Below, in pieces: positions 17,231 to 26,796 of a DNA stretch of 64,000 bases. Made by a program: the position numbers and the translations under genes. Numbering within the stretch: the stretch's first letter is position 1; each line of letters begins with the position of its first letter. The notes beneath the pieces are model-generated. The model saw nothing but the letters and a program-made list of their open reading frames with translations, had not been told where the DNA came from and searched no databases. Source of the stretch: CBDFJH01 sp965198095 (lineage in GTDB: Bacteria > Latescibacterota > UBA2968 > GCA-2709665); NCBI GenBank assembly GCA_965198095.1, contig OZ240239.1:2852001-2916000 (forward strand). The letters run 5' to 3'.

Positions 17231-20200
17231 TTGAAGCTCTCTGAGTTCTCCATCCGGCGTCCGATCACGACGCTCATGGTCACGCTCAGCATCGTCGTAC
17301 TGGGTACGATCTCCCTCTTTCGTCTTCCTCTGGAATACCTCCCGGACTTTACCTGGCCCGCAGTCTACATCAACGTGGGCTACCCCTCTTCGTCGCCGGA
17401 GGAAGTGGAGCGAGAGATCACGCGTCCGATCGAGGATGCCATGGGGACGCTCTCGCACATCAAATCGATGAGTGCCAGTTCTCACGACAACCGATCCTCG
17501 ATTCGTCTGGAGTTCGAGTTCGGGACCGACATGGACCTCATGGCCGTCCACATCCGGGACAAGCTGGATCAGGTGCGCGGGGACCTTCCTGACGACGTGG
17601 AACAGGTTCGGATACGCAGGTGGAACACCGAAGATTTTCCGGTCCTGAGCTACGCCGTGACGTGGTCGGGGTCTGATGACGAGGAGCTCGGTCAGGTCTT
17701 CGACCACCTGATCCTTCCTCGGCTCCAGAGGCTCGAAGGCGTGGGCAGCGTCGAGCTCAGCGGTCTGGAGGAGAAGGCGCTCCTGGTGGAGGTGGATCAG
17801 AACCTGTTGAACACCCACAACCTGGACATCCGATCTCTCAACCGGGCGATCGTCTCCAACAACGTGAACATATCGGCCGGATATGTGGAAGAAGCGAATA
17901 AACGTCTGGCGGTCAGGGCAGTCGGTGAGTTCGAGCGCGTGTCACAGATCCGGGAGCTGCCGCTCCGAGACGACCTGGCGATCGATGACGTGGCCGACGT
18001 CAGCTACGACTACCCCGAAAGAACCAGCTTCGAGCGACTGGGCGGACGAGATGCCATTTTACTCAACATCCGGAAATCGTCCACGGCGAATCTGGTTGCC
18101 ACGGCAGACCGGGTCAAGAGAGAAACCGAAAGGATTGCAGACGAGGTCGGTCAGGACAAACTCAGGTTTCAGATCGTCAGAGATCGCTCTCTGGACGTCA
18201 CGACCGGCATCCGAAACCTGACCCAGTCTGCCGCATTGGGCGGCATCCTGGCCGTCTCCGTCATCTTTCTCTTCCTCCGCAACTTTCGTAGCACGGTCAT
18301 CATCGGCTCGGCGATCCCCATATCAGCGCTCTGCGTCTTTATGATCATGTATCTGCTGCGTCAACTCTTCGGCGCCTCGATCACCCTCAATCTGATCTCG
18401 ATGATGGGCTTGATGGTCGCCGTGGGCATGCTTGTGGACCCGGCAGTGGTCGCCCTGGAGAACATCTTTCGAAAACGGTTCGACGAAGGAAAAGACGCCT
18501 GGACCTCCGCCATGGAGGGCAGCAAGGAGATCGGCATGCCGGTCCTTGCGGCCTCGCTCACGACCATCTGTGTCTTTGTACCTATCGTGTTCGTGACCGA
18601 CTCGCGCACCTCCCTCATCATGAGAGATTTTGCGCTCACGGTCTGCATTTCGGTCGTTGGCTCCTTCTGCGTCGCGATGACACTGATTCCGCTCGCGGGG
18701 TCACGCATCTTCAAGGAAGGAATCGCCAATGTCGAGCGTTGGCTGAAGATCGGGGTCAGTTGCCTGGCGCTGGGCATCCTGGTGCTGATTGCCCTTTGGA
18801 TGGGTCCGAGGACGTTCTTTCACTGGGGTCTGGAGAATCTGGCTCGCCTCTTTGGCGGCCTGGCCGCCATCGAGCCGCGCGTCTGGCTCACCCTCGGCGT
18901 CGCCGCAGCCGCCATCCTGGGTCTTTATGCTCCCTACAGGCACGTCGGTATAAAGCAACTCTACGCCCGCGTCATCACCGCTACGCTGAGATACAGGTGG
19001 ACGACGATCGCCATTGCTTCTCTATTGCTCGTCTTCGCACTCCATATCTTCGGCCAGATCGAGAAGCAGCCGTATCGCTGGCAGCCGACGCGCCGGGTCA
19101 CCTTCACCGTAGAGATGCCGAGAAACTATACGCTGGAGGACGCCTTGAGGCTCTTCCAGGGTATCGAAAAACTTCTGCTGCCCAAGAAGGCCGAACTCGA
19201 CATCGAAGCCGTGAGCACCCGCTTCAGCGATAGACGAAGCAACCGGGTGACGCTTTACCTGATGCCCGCCGATCGAAGCACCTTGACGACGGACGAAGTC
19301 AAGCGCAAGGTGGCGGCGCTCCTCCCGAAGGATATACCGGGCGTTCGGTTTAAGACGGGGCGCACCCGGGGCAGCAGTGATACAGGGGTCGGCGTCAATA
19401 TCAAGGGCAGGAACCCGGCCGTCCTGGAGATGCTTGCAGAAGACGTCGAGCTTCGAATGCAGGACCTGCAGGGCGTCCACGACGTCGAAACCAGCCTGGA
19501 GAGCGGAAAAGAGGAAATCCGAGTCACCGTGAACCGGCAGCGAGCCCTCCGGTATGGGTTGTCACCCCAACAGATAGCGACTACGGTTGCCGCCGCCCTG
19601 GGCACCCGAGGAAGCAGCAAGTTCAAGACAGATGAGAAGGAGATCGACATCACGGTGCAGCTCAGGGAAGCAGACCGAACGACGCTCGAGCAGCTCAAGA
19701 ATGCGCAGTTCGAAAGCGATCACGGAGATCTCGTTTCTTTCTCCACCTTGGCAGACTTTCAGCTCCGAAAAGGTCCCAAAACGATCGCGAGAGAAGATCG
19801 CATGGCCACGGTTACGGTCTTCGCGAATACGGAACAGTCCGCAATCTACCGCGTGGGCAGGGAGATGATGGGGCGAATGGAAGACATCCCGCTTCCTGCC
19901 GGGTACACGTGGGAGATGGGGCGGTCGTTCCGAAGGATGGCCCAAGAGCAGGGCGAAACCAGCAACACCCTCTTATTTGCGATCATCCTGATCTACCTCA
20001 TTATGGCCTCGATCTTCGAATCCTACGCCCACCCGTTCACGATATTGTTCTCCATCGGGTTCGGGTTTATCGGTGTCGTTTTCGGCCTCTATATGTTCAA
20101 CGTCCCCCTGGACAGCAACGCCTCTTATGGCCTTTTGATTCTGTTCGGGATCGTCGTGAACAACGGCATCGTCCTCGTCGATCACATCAATCGTTATCGC

Positions 20201-20494
20201 CGCTCCGGGCTGGTCCGCAGCGAGGCGATCGTCCGAGGGGGTCAGGACCGCTTGAGACCGATTCTGATGACCGCCACGACCACAATCTTGGGACTCACCC
20301 CGCTCGTCGTCCCGATGATTTACGGAATGGCGGAAGGTACGGCGCGCCGCTGGGGTCCCATCGGGCTCGTCGTGATCTCCGGCCTCACCGCATCCACGGT
20401 CCTCACCTTGGTGATCCTTCCGACCATCTACTCCTTGATCGACGACTTGGCGAACCGGTCAAGGCGAGTGATCGCTCTCGCGCGGGTCGGGTGA
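17231..20494 (+). CDS. RND family efflux permease with two extra central helices
   Basis: A 1087-residue AcrB-type permease, starting at TTG behind AGCAGGA. It has the RND N-terminus FSIRRPITTLMV, periplasmic porter domains, TM2-6 from about residue 330, and the C-terminal helices including GIVVNNGIVLVDHIN. The TM4 motif is GMLVDPAVVALENI, so the second Asp of the usual VDDAIV is Pro. Between TM6 and TM7 (about 503-570) there are two additional hydrophobic helices (LALGILVLIALWMG and WLTLGVAAAAILGLYAPY). No HlyD-type adaptor or TolC-like gene is adjacent. It overlaps queC by 4 bp. Confidence 0.9.
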   Translation: MKLSEFSIRRPITTLMVTLSIVVLGTISLFRLPLEYLPDFTWPAVYINVGYPSSSPEEVEREITRPIEDAMGTLSHIKSMSASSHDNRSSIRLEFEFGTDMDLMAVHIRDKLDQVRGDLPDDVEQVRIRRWNTEDFPVLSYAVTWSGSDDEELGQVFDHLILPRLQRLEGVGSVELSGLEEKALLVEVDQNLLNTHNLDIRSLNRAIVSNNVNISAGYVEEANKRLAVRAVGEFERVSQIRELPLRDDLAIDDVADVSYDYPERTSFERLGGRDAILLNIRKSSTANLVATADRVKRETERIADEVGQDKLRFQIVRDRSLDVTTGIRNLTQSAALGGILAVSVIFLFLRNFRSTVIIGSAIPISALCVFMIMYLLRQLFGASITLNLISMMGLMVAVGMLVDPAVVALENIFRKRFDEGKDAWTSAMEGSKEIGMPVLAASLTTICVFVPIVFVTDSRTSLIMRDFALTVCISVVGSFCVAMTLIPLAGSRIFKEGIANVERWLKIGVSCLALGILVLIALWMGPRTFFHWGLENLARLFGGLAAIEPRVWLTLGVAAAAILGLYAPYRHVGIKQLYARVITATLRYRWTTIAIASLLLVFALHIFGQIEKQPYRWQPTRRVTFTVEMPRNYTLEDALRLFQGIEKLLLPKKAELDIEAVSTRFSDRRSNRVTLYLMPADRSTLTTDEVKRKVAALLPKDIPGVRFKTGRTRGSSDTGVGVNIKGRNPAVLEMLAEDVELRMQDLQGVHDVETSLESGKEEIRVTVNRQRALRYGLSPQQIATTVAAALGTRGSSKFKTDEKEIDITVQLREADRTTLEQLKNAQFESDHGDLVSFSTLADFQLRKGPKTIAREDRMATVTVFANTEQSAIYRVGREMMGRMEDIPLPAGYTWEMGRSFRRMAQEQGETSNTLLFAIILIYLIMASIFESYAHPFTILFSIGFGFIGVVFGLYMFNVPLDSNASYGLLILFGIVVNNGIVLVDHINRYRRSGLVRSEAIVRGGQDRLRPILMTATTTILGLTPLVVPMIYGMAEGTARRWGPIGLVVISGLTASTVLTLVILPTIYSLIDDLANRSRRVIALARVG

Positions 20495-21171
20495 AACGAT
20501 CCGCCGTGATCCTCCTGAGCGGCGGGCTGGACAGCTGCGTCACCGCCGCGATCGCTGGGCGGTCCCACGACCTCGCCCTGCTCCATCTCGACTACGCCCA
20601 CCGCACCCACGCCAGGGAGCGCAGGGCCTTCCGCGACATCGCTGACTTCTACGCTGTTCCCCGCGACAGACGGATGGTCGTCGCGTCCGACTATCTCGTC
20701 CGGATCGGCGGGTCCGCGCTGACCGATCGCGACATTCCGATACCCCAGACTCAGCCTCGCGCCTCTGCCGACATCCCTGCAACCTACGTCCCCTTTCGAA
20801 ACGCGCACCTCCTTTCCATGGGCGTCTCCTGGGCGGAAACAATCGGGGCGACCGCGGTATACATCGGGGTCGTAGAAGAGGACAGCTCGGGATACCCGGA
20901 CTGCACGGAGGCCTTCTGTTCAGCCTTCCAGAAGGCGGCCAGGATCGGGAGCCGTGATCGCATCGACGTCTTGACGCCGCTCATTCACTACAGAAAATCT
21001 GACATCGTGCGGCTCGGAGACCAGATGGGCGCGCCGCTCGATCTCACGTGGTCTTGCTACGAGCGCGAGGGGCCGGCCTGCGGTCGATGTGAAAGCTGCC
21101 GCCTCCGGCGCAAGGCGTTCCAGGAGGCAGGGCTTTCCGACCCGGTTGCCTACGCGACCGCCACGTCGTAA
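20491..21171 (+). CDS. queC: 7-cyano-7-deazaguanine synthase QueC
   Basis: Starting at GTG 20491, which overlaps the RND stop (GTGA), the frame gives 226 residues. QueC converts 7-carboxy-7-deazaguanine to preQ0 using ATP and ammonia in the queuosine pathway. The PP-loop motif SGGLDS occupies residues 10-15; VPFRNAHLLS and EDSSGYPDC are typical of the family; and a C-terminal zinc site is formed by CYEREGPACGRCESC. Length fits the family. Translational coupling to an RND permease is unusual; no other queuosine genes are nearby. Confidence 0.95.
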   Translation: MKRSAVILLSGGLDSCVTAAIAGRSHDLALLHLDYAHRTHARERRAFRDIADFYAVPRDRRMVVASDYLVRIGGSALTDRDIPIPQTQPRASADIPATYVPFRNAHLLSMGVSWAETIGATAVYIGVVEEDSSGYPDCTEAFCSAFQKAARIGSRDRIDVLTPLIHYRKSDIVRLGDQMGAPLDLTWSCYEREGPACGRCESCRLRRKAFQEAGLSDPVAYATATS

Positions 21172-22042
21172 ACCCTGAGTTGCCACCGTGAAGCTGAGGT
21201 TGTCGCCCGCCTTCCATCCCTCACCCACCCAGCGTCAAACCGGCCTGCGTATAGCGGGAAACAGCCTCCTTCACGACGTCGGACGGATGCGAGGGGCCAC
21301 CTGATCAGGGATTTACCCCTCTTCAGTTGGCCGGACGCATGGGTCGTCGGTGAAAGGAGATTCAGCGCTCAACGGCGGTCGATTGCCTTGCGACCCGTGG
21401 GCGGGCCTTGACATCCACGTGTGGGCTCGTCCGTTCCGAGGCGTGGACGCCTGGCCATGATGGCCTGAATCGCGAAGGAGATGCCGACGGCCGGCGCGAG
21501 CGGCGTCCGGCATAGAGGACGGACGCCAAGCGGCCCAGGGAGGCCGCCGAAGAGCGCTCCCGGAAGCGAGAAGGGAAGCGCGATGGCGTAAGCGACGATG
21601 GGGATCCAGCGACAGCTTCGGAAGCAGCGCAGCGTCCATATCAGCGGGCGGGAAGCTGATGCTTCCCACTGCCTGCAAGAAGACCATCTGCGGCAGTATC
21701 GACTGCGCACTCGGGAGGTCTTCCCGCGCCCGTCGTCCCACCACAAGCAGAGCACGGCAACGCCAACAAATCCCACGGCGCAGGCACCGACGACGATTCG
21801 ATAGCGAAGCATGAAGTTTTACGCACGACCTGGCTCGCCCATCTTCAACACACGCATCACGCGCAAGGTCGCCGTCGAGTTGACGAGACCGCGGGCATGC
21901 CTGAACTGCGCGTTCAGCTCCTTCAAGTACGATGTCTTGACACGCCTTCTCCAACATCTTATTTTGCAACCGGTTTTTCAAAATCGCTCCTGCGTTTTGG
22001 CACACCGAGAATCCGGTTCACCTTACCCATCCGGCCAGTCCA
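21172..22042. other. Long intergenic region, possible degraded membrane-protein gene
   Basis: This 871-bp gap separates queC from the ABC permease gene. On the minus strand at 21369-21812 a 147-codon frame has two plausible hydrophobic segments (IVVGACAVGFVGVAVLCLWW and WIPIVAYAIALPFSLPGALF), but the middle is Arg/Ser/Cys-rich as if out of frame, and another frame reads more protein-like there (QSILPQMVFLQAVGSISF). There is no good ribosome binding site. It may be a frameshifted relic of a small membrane protein. No thiamine riboswitch was recognised upstream of the ABC genes. Confidence 0.35.
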
Positions 22043-22843
22043 TTGCATACACCCTACCCGGCGACCCGTCGGCATCGACTTCAGCTCGCCTTGCGAGAAT
22101 ACGCCCTCGCCGCGATCTTTATCCTGTTTCTGATCGGGGTCTGGGAAGCCCTCGTCAGGAGTTTGGAGGTTGCCGACTATATCCTCCCCCTGCCCTCTCA
22201 GATTCTGGACCGGCTCATCGTCTCTCACGAGACGCTCTTGCGCCACGCGGTCGTGACCTTCCAGGAAGCCGTCCTGGGATTTTTTCTGGGCGCCTTTGCT
22301 GGCATGAGTTGCGCCGCGGCGATGGCCAGATCCAGGACGATCGAGCGGATGCTCTATCCCCTGGTCGTGTCGTCACAGACCTTTCCAAAGGAGGCCCTCG
22401 CTCCGATCTTCGTGGTCTGGTTTGGTTTCGGCATGCTTCCGAAGGTGATCATCGCGGCTCTGATCTCGTTTTTTCCGGTCGTCATCAACACGACGAGAGG
22501 CCTGCTCTCCGTCGATCCGCTCATCCTGGACCTGATGCGCTCCTTCTCGGCCAAGCCGCGTCAGATCTTCTTCAAGGTCCAGCTGCCCAACGCAGTTCCC
22601 TATCTTTTCGCGTCGCTCAAAATCTGTATCACGCTGAGCGTGATCGGGGCCGTCGTCGGAGAGTTCGTGGGCGCCAGTGCCGGCCTCGGCCACTTGATAC
22701 GACTGGCCAATTCAGAGCTGGCCACAGACCTCACGTTTGCCACCCTGATCGTCCTGGGCGTTATGGGAACGGCCCTCTTTCTGCTTGTCGAAGGTCTCGA
22801 AAAGGGTCTGTTGCGCCGATGGCGGAGCACCTCCACGCGTTGA
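22043..22843 (+). CDS. ABC transporter permease, SsuC/ThiX-like
   Basis: A 266-residue inner-membrane permease with about six helices; the first is YALAAIFILFLIGVWEALV. The EAA-type loop that contacts the ATPase is RSFSAKPRQIFFKVQLPNAV, typical of nitrate/sulfonate/thiamine-precursor permeases. The start is uncertain (TTG 22043 chosen; no strong ribosome binding site). It lies 21 bp before the gene for an NMT1/THI5-like binding protein, and the matching ATPase is just downstream on the other strand. Confidence 0.88.
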   Translation: MHTPYPATRRHRLQLALREYALAAIFILFLIGVWEALVRSLEVADYILPLPSQILDRLIVSHETLLRHAVVTFQEAVLGFFLGAFAGMSCAAAMARSRTIERMLYPLVVSSQTFPKEALAPIFVVWFGFGMLPKVIIAALISFFPVVINTTRGLLSVDPLILDLMRSFSAKPRQIFFKVQLPNAVPYLFASLKICITLSVIGAVVGEFVGASAGLGHLIRLANSELATDLTFATLIVLGVMGTALFLLVEGLEKGLLRRWRSTSTR

Positions 22844-22864
22844 TAAGATAAAGGGCGCCGGATC

Positions 22865-23866
22865 GTGCGACAACGCCTCATTCTGGCCGCTGTTGCCGGA
22901 TGCTTCTTCTTCTCCCAATGCGCGAAGGAGGCTCCCTCTGGCGATCACATCCAGCTTTTGCTGGACTGGAAGGCACAGATGGAGCACGCAGGCTTTTTCG
23001 TGGCGAAACGGACGGGGTATTATCAAGCCGAGGGCCTGACCGTAGAGATCCTGGAAGGAAACGGGGCCCCGACCACGGCACAGCTTGTCGGAAACGGGAC
23101 GTACCGGCTGGGGGTGTCCAGCGGTTCCGCCACGGTGATCGCGCGAACAAAAGGGATCCCGGTCGTCTCTCTGGCAGTCATCAACCAGCACTCGCCGGTC
23201 GTGGTCTATTCTCTTCGCAAAAACGAGATCCGAGGACCAGCGGACCTACCGGGCAGGCGGATCGGAGTCAATCTCGGGGGCACGAAGCATAGGGAGTTCC
23301 AGGCCTTCCTCAAGAAGGTCGGCATCGGAGAAAGAGATTTGCACCTGATCGGAATGACGGAATCCAGCCCGGCGCCACTCCTGGCGGGAAAGGTCGACGC
23401 CATGCTGGGGTATACCGAAGATCAGCCGGTCAGCGTGGAACTCCGGGGGCACGAGGTGAACCGTATTGTGCTTTCAGACTTCGGCATCGATCTCTATAGC
23501 ACCAACATCATCACGAATCAACATTATCTGGCCGAAGATCCGGACGTTGTCCGCCGCTTCCTGCGCGCCTCCCTGAAGGGATGGCAAACGGCCGTCGCGG
23601 ATCCCGAGCAGGCCCTTTCCGCCTACATGGCCGCGCGACCCGAAAGCGATCCCGAATTCAACAGGGCCAACTTCGAGCAGCTCATCCCTCTGTTAAGGAG
23701 CAGTGAGACCGAAAGAAGGGGGTTGGGCGCACAGCAGGCGGAACGCTGGAAGGAGACACGGAATGTCCTGTTTGACCTTGAAATGATCGATCGCAAGCTG
23801 GACGTGACGGAAATTTTTACGGACCGTTTCCATCCCTCCCTGCCGGAGCTGGGCGTCGTGGATTGA
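22865..23866 (+). CDS. NMT1/THI5-like ABC substrate-binding lipoprotein
   Basis: A 333-residue periplasmic binding protein starting at GTG. The signal peptide ends FFFSQC, a plausible lipobox. The mature start LLLDWKAQMEHAGFFVAKRTG is characteristic of the NMT1/THI5 family that binds thiamine pyrimidine precursors, riboflavin or related aromatic compounds. Later features are IGVNLGGTKHREFQAFL and YTEDQP. It is co-oriented with the permease (21 bp gap). The stop lies 1 bp from the stop of the ATPase gene on the opposite strand. The ligand is inferred only at family level. Confidence 0.85.
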   Translation: MRQRLILAAVAGCFFFSQCAKEAPSGDHIQLLLDWKAQMEHAGFFVAKRTGYYQAEGLTVEILEGNGAPTTAQLVGNGTYRLGVSSGSATVIARTKGIPVVSLAVINQHSPVVVYSLRKNEIRGPADLPGRRIGVNLGGTKHREFQAFLKKVGIGERDLHLIGMTESSPAPLLAGKVDAMLGYTEDQPVSVELRGHEVNRIVLSDFGIDLYSTNIITNQHYLAEDPDVVRRFLRASLKGWQTAVADPEQALSAYMAARPESDPEFNRANFEQLIPLLRSSETERRGLGAQQAERWKETRNVLFDLEMIDRKLDVTEIFTDRFHPSLPELGVVD

Positions 23867-23867
23867 T

Positions 23868-24641
23868 CTAACCGTCGAGCAGGCCGCGCAACCGTTCCTC
23901 GAGCGCCGCAAACCGGCGATCGGAGCGGAGTTTCGATTCCCTCGGCCTCGGAAACGGGACGGCGACATCCGCGAGGATTCGGCCCGGACGCCCGGACATG
24001 ACGATCGCCCTGTCGGCCAGCAAAATCGCTTCCGGAATACTGTGCGTGACGAAGAAGACCGTGGGTCTCCCATCTTCCCAGATCCTCAGCAGCTCCACCT
24101 GTATCCGCCCGCGCGTGATCTCGTCCAGCGCCCCGAACGGCTCGTCCATCAGCAGGAGCGCGGGCCGGTATGTCAACGCCCTGGCGATCGAAACCCTGGA
24201 CTGCATGCCCCCTGAAAGCTCTCTCGGATAGGCGCGTTCAAAACCCTCGAGCCCGACGGAACGGATCATGGGTGCGGCCCGGCCGCTGACCGTCTTGTCT
24301 CGCAGGATCTCTCCCGGAAGCGCGACATTTTCTTCGACTGTACGCCAATCCAACAGGGCCGGACTCTGAAAAACCATCCCCACTTCTCTCGCCGTTCTGG
24401 CCAGCTCGGGCCGTTTTCCGTTCACCAACACGCGGCCCAGGGTGGGGGCTTCGAGGCCTCCCAGCAAACGAAGCAGCGTCGTTTTGCCGCACCCCGACGG
24501 GCCGATGACGCTCACGAATTCCCCTTTCCCCACGCTCAAGCTGATGCCTTTCACTGCGACGACTCGAGTCGCCCCGGTCTCGAAAACCTTGTGAACGTCC
24601 TGAAACGCTACCGCCGCCTGGCGGGCTGCGTCACCTTCCAT
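23868..24641 (-). CDS. ABC transporter ATP-binding protein, SsuB/TauB-like
   Basis: A 257-residue ATPase with Walker A GPSGCGKTT (47-55), signature LSGGMQ, Walker B LLLMDEPFGALD and the switch His in FVTHS. It belongs to the nitrate/sulfonate/taurine-type importer ATPases, matching the permease and binding protein immediately next to it. It is encoded convergently on the minus strand, so the three transporter parts cannot be made from a single mRNA. It is preceded by the Kelch gene, 153 bp away, on the same strand. Confidence 0.9.
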   Translation of the reverse strand: MEGDAARQAAVAFQDVHKVFETGATRVVAVKGISLSVGKGEFVSVIGPSGCGKTTLLRLLGGLEAPTLGRVLVNGKRPELARTAREVGMVFQSPALLDWRTVEENVALPGEILRDKTVSGRAAPMIRSVGLEGFERAYPRELSGGMQSRVSIARALTYRPALLLMDEPFGALDEITRGRIQVELLRIWEDGRPTVFFVTHSIPEAILLADRAIVMSGRPGRILADVAVPFPRPRESKLRSDRRFAALEERLRGLLDG

Positions 24642-24794
24642 CGTACAACCACACGACTCCGACTCGCCTCGATGGAAAACGATCGATGCGGCCAGAATAA
24701 AGGGCCGAATTCACGAGGGAAACGGCCGAGGACAGTGAAGCCGGTTGGGTGCGCGCAACACGCACGCCTTGGCGAAAACGTCTCACTTTCAAAT

Positions 24795-25907
24795 TCAAGG
24801 TCTGAATATCGCCGCGCGCTCGCGCGGAGCGAAGTTTTCCCCATAACCTCCGACGATCAAGACGCTTCCATCGGGCAGGAGCGTCGTGGATGAACCCCCT
24901 CGCACGCGTCCCAAATCACTTTCCACAAGGCGAAACTGACCCGATACCGGGTCGTATGCCTCTGCGTCCCCGTCGAATCCGCCGATCATCAAGACAGCGC
25001 CGTCGGCGAGCAGGATGGCCGAATGGTCAAAGCGGGGCGAGTTCATGGATCCGGTGGGCGCCACGCTTTCGTTTTTCGGGTCGAAAAGTTCTGCCCGTCG
25101 CGTGGGCAAAAAGGTCCCCGACGGCCGATTCTGAGCATTTGTGCTTCCCCCCGCGATCAGCACCTTCCCGTCCGTGAGAAGGGTAACGGTATGTCCGAAT
25201 CTCAGGTTCAAAGTAGAAAAAGAGACTTCCTCAGACGTAAAGTCGATAATTTCCACATATCCCCTGACGGCCGCGCCGAAGATCGTGCCAACCACGACAA
25301 CTCTGCCGTCCGAAAGTCGTGTCGCAGTCGCTCCGATCCGGCGAGATGGGCGATTTTGGCTCGGGAATCGGTAAGGCGTAAGCGATTCGAATTGTCCGGC
25401 TGCGGCGTCATAAAGCTCATAATAACGGTTCGGATCGTCTCCGGTGATCAATACGCGTCCCCCCCCTACGGGCACCACCGACCTGACCCTGTCGATGGTG
25501 TTGAGTTGACCCGTCGTCCGAAACGTTCGGGTCGCCGGATCATAGATCTCCGCTGTCCGGTCTCCACCCCCGACCACCAGAATCGTTCCATCCTCAAGGG
25601 GCACGGCGTGGTGCTCTGCCCGCCGGTAGGCCATTCCGCCTTCGACGAGCGTGAACAGACCGGTGGCCGGGTCATATACCTCTGCGCTCCTCAGATTCCC
25701 TTCTTCGGACGCCGTCGATGTCCCTCCGATCACAAGGACCCGTCCGTCGGCAAGAAGGGTGGCCGAATGGTTCACGCGGGCTTGGTGCAGCTCTCCTGTG
25801 GCGGAAAAGTCACCATTTCCGCCCGAGTTGATCTTTTCGATCCCACAACCGTTCAGCAGGAGCAAACCAACGGATGCGATCCAAGGCCATCCTCTCTTTT
25901 GTCGCAT
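24795..25907 (-). CDS. Kelch-repeat beta-propeller lipoprotein
   Basis: Using the ATG at 25907, which has GGAGG 8-9 nt upstream, the product is 370 residues; an upstream in-frame start at 25937 is less likely. The N-terminus ends LLLLNGC, a lipobox. The rest is a series of Kelch/galactose-oxidase-like blades with recurring motifs such as HSATLLADGRVLVIGG, AEVYDPATGLF, VTLLTDGKVLIAGG and STTLLPDGSVLIVGG. It is presumably exposed on the cell envelope. Ligand or enzymatic activity is unknown. Confidence 0.88.
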   Translation of the reverse strand: MRQKRGWPWIASVGLLLLNGCGIEKINSGGNGDFSATGELHQARVNHSATLLADGRVLVIGGTSTASEEGNLRSAEVYDPATGLFTLVEGGMAYRRAEHHAVPLEDGTILVVGGGDRTAEIYDPATRTFRTTGQLNTIDRVRSVVPVGGGRVLITGDDPNRYYELYDAAAGQFESLTPYRFPSQNRPSRRIGATATRLSDGRVVVVGTIFGAAVRGYVEIIDFTSEEVSFSTLNLRFGHTVTLLTDGKVLIAGGSTNAQNRPSGTFLPTRRAELFDPKNESVAPTGSMNSPRFDHSAILLADGAVLMIGGFDGDAEAYDPVSGQFRLVESDLGRVRGGSSTTLLPDGSVLIVGGYGENFAPRERAAIFRP

Positions 25908-25997
25908 TTTAGCCACCTCCGTCGAAACCGAAAGCAACGCTGTCAGACCGGTCTGACCCCGTCGTTCGTCCGCAAGGTCTCAATATTTCATACGTCA

Positions 25998-26027
25998 ATT
26001 ATAGGCCCAACGGAACGACAAAATCAA
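25998..26027 (-). promoter_or_regulatory. Sigma70-type promoter for the Kelch lipoprotein gene
   Basis: Read on the minus strand: TTGATT (26027-26022), 18 bp spacer, TATAAT (26003-25998), about 90 bp before the ATG. Confidence 0.6.
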
Positions 26028-26297
26028 TCGATTATTTCGCGACGGATCCTTTCGCCTCGGGTTCGACCGATTTCAACGCAAAACGTTCCTGTGCTTCTCC
26101 CTTGACGCCCTACGCTCAGACGCTATCTTGGACGCCGTAGTGTTTACGGAAGTCCGCGTGGATCCCTGATTATCCATCCGACGCGGGGTTCTCTGGCGAC
26201 GCCCGCTTGTGATCGTAGCCACGCGATCCGGACTGGCCTTCATCCGAACCGGATCGATCCGTTGCCGTGCGCACCGGCACGTGCGGAGGAGGCTGCG
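26028..26297. other. Intergenic remainder between Kelch and DUF971 genes
   Basis: With the Kelch leader this makes a 390-bp gap between genes. Apart from the Kelch promoter I see no gene, terminator or RNA element in it. Confidence 0.5.
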
Positions 26298-26636
26298 CTA
26301 CCCCTCTTCAACGCGACCGAATTCGCCCGAAAGCTGTCGGAGATATTCGAAGGTATAGATGCCGGTGTCGTGACCGTCTGCCCACGTCACTTTGATGGCA
26401 TAACGGCCCACCGCCACGACATTCAGAACCTCATCCGTAGCAGCTGCGTCCCCACTCGAAATCATGTGTAAACCCTCTTGGGCAACCTGTTTTTCTCTCC
26501 GGTCCACGCAAATCGCACACGGGCAGTATCTGCGCAGGTTCGACAGAGAGAGCTGAGCCCTTTTACCATCCTTCCAGATCGTCTTTACCAGACCTGTGCT
26601 CCGATCGATGTCAATCTCTTGCAACGCGTTCGTCAT
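26298..26636 (-). CDS. DUF971 domain protein
   Basis: A 112-residue protein matching the DUF971 / gamma-butyrobetaine hydroxylase N-terminal-like domain. Diagnostic parts are LRRYCPCAICVDRR, with two Cys resembling a metal site, and the C-terminal DGHDTGIYTFEYLRQL. Stand-alone members of this size are common and are sometimes linked to iron-sulfur cluster metabolism; the role here is unknown. It is monocistronic, with 160 bp separating its start from the divergent TonB gene. Confidence 0.85.
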   Translation of the reverse strand: MTNALQEIDIDRSTGLVKTIWKDGKRAQLSLSNLRRYCPCAICVDRREKQVAQEGLHMISSGDAAATDEVLNVVAVGRYAIKVTWADGHDTGIYTFEYLRQLSGEFGRVEEG

Positions 26637-26796
26637 GCTTGAATCCAGACCGAGACGTGGAGCCGTTTGGACACTCTGCGACTTCGTATTTTTGCAAGGG
26701 GCATTTAGACAAAGGAACTTTTCGATCCGACGGGGGTCTACGTTTTTAGACTGCTAGCGAAGCGCCGTCCACGTAAGTCGTCGCCGAATCGTTTTA

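Noticed and set aside
19909..20490. Apparent N-terminal extension of QueC into the RND gene
   Set aside because: That part is out-of-frame RND coding sequence; the GTG at 20491 starts exactly at the PP-loop domain.
21313..22005. 230-codon minus-strand frame after queC
   Set aside because: Rich in Arg, Cys and Ser, no start signal; at most part of a frameshifted relic.
22000..22043. Thiamine (TPP) riboswitch ahead of the THI5-like transporter
   Set aside because: The conserved CTGAGA and GATAATGCCAGCG-type elements are absent.
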